Source: Pseudomonadota bacterium
GTDB taxonomy: Bacteria; Pseudomonadota; Gammaproteobacteria; Burkholderiales; Casimicrobiaceae
NCBI GenBank assembly: GCA_029571495.1
Contig: JAKPSO010000003.1
Span: forward strand, 1-5,872
Reading direction: 5' to 3'
DNA length: 5,872 nucleotides
Part shown: positions 5,765-5,872 of the stretch, piece by piece
Position numbering within the stretch: position 1 is the first letter of the stretch
Layout of the letters: the number at the start of each line of letters is the position of its first letter
Made by a program: the position numbers and the translations under genes
The notes under the pieces: generated by a model
What the model was told of the DNA's origin: nothing
The model's input: only the letters and a program-made list of their open reading frames with translations
Databases searched by the model: none

Positions 5765-5872
5765 GGCCGAGCGTCTTCTGACACTTCATGTTTCGCCAAC
5801 AGCTCCGCTGCAAGCTGCATGTACGCCTGCGCACCTTTGCTCGCTTTGTCGACCATCAGCACCGGCAGACCG
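5761..5872 (-). CDS. parA: Chromosome partitioning ATPase ParA, C-terminal fragment (5' end outside the window)
   Basis: Only the last 36 codons are in the window, ending at the TGA at 5763-5761. The fragment reads GLPVLMVDKASKGAQAYMQL, then AAELLAKHEVSEDARP. From family knowledge, GxPV....xSxGAQAYxxLAxE is the usual ending of chromosomal ParA/Soj proteins, which are Walker-type ATPases that bind the nucleoid and pull ParB-parS complexes. The catalytic motifs are not visible, but parB downstream makes the assignment strong. The last bases overlap the start of the 92-codon gene by GTGA. Confidence 0.88.
   Translation of the reverse strand, partial: GLPVLMVDKASKGAQAYMQLAAELLAKHEVSEDARP

Overview
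The window looks like an ordinary chromosomal stretch of a proteobacterium with moderately high GC, most likely a betaproteobacterium (Burkholderiales or relatives). This is inferred from a chromosomal-type parA/parB locus, a GTP-dependent PEP carboxykinase, periplasmic c-type cytochromes, and a secreted protein with an ASPM/SPD-2/Hydin-like domain and a DUF5648-like tail. No transposase, integrase, tRNA, rRNA or CRISPR array was seen.

Layout, left to right. The plus strand carries only the last 68 codons of a PLP-dependent cysteine synthase-family enzyme, ending at 208. All other genes are on the minus strand and are read from right to left. The parA 3' end (from the right edge to 5761) overlaps by 4 bases an unrecognised 92-codon gene (5764-5486), which is followed after 20 bases by parB (5465-4575). 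Next is a small class I cytochrome c (4382-4023) with a clear ribosome binding site and a strong intrinsic terminator (about 3981-3937). About 410 bases without a convincing gene but with several inverted repeats then lead to pckG (3529-1667). The last minus-strand gene (1404-214) encodes an exported protein joining a cytochrome c-like domain, an Ig-like domain and a DUF5648-like domain. It meets the cysteine synthase gene tail to tail with 5 bases between the stop codons.

How the genes work together. ParA, the small protein and ParB form one probable operon for chromosome segregation. The monohaem cytochrome is probably its own unit for periplasmic electron transfer. PckG is a gluconeogenic/anaplerotic enzyme and probably its own unit. 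The fusion protein is exported and may bind haem through an unusual CX4CH motif. Apart from the par operon, the genes look like neighbours rather than one pathway.

I found no clear novel defence or mobile system. The points most worth a second look are the small gene between parA and parB, the CX4CH haem motif in a cytochrome/Ig-like/DUF5648 fusion, and the structured non-coding region upstream of pckG.
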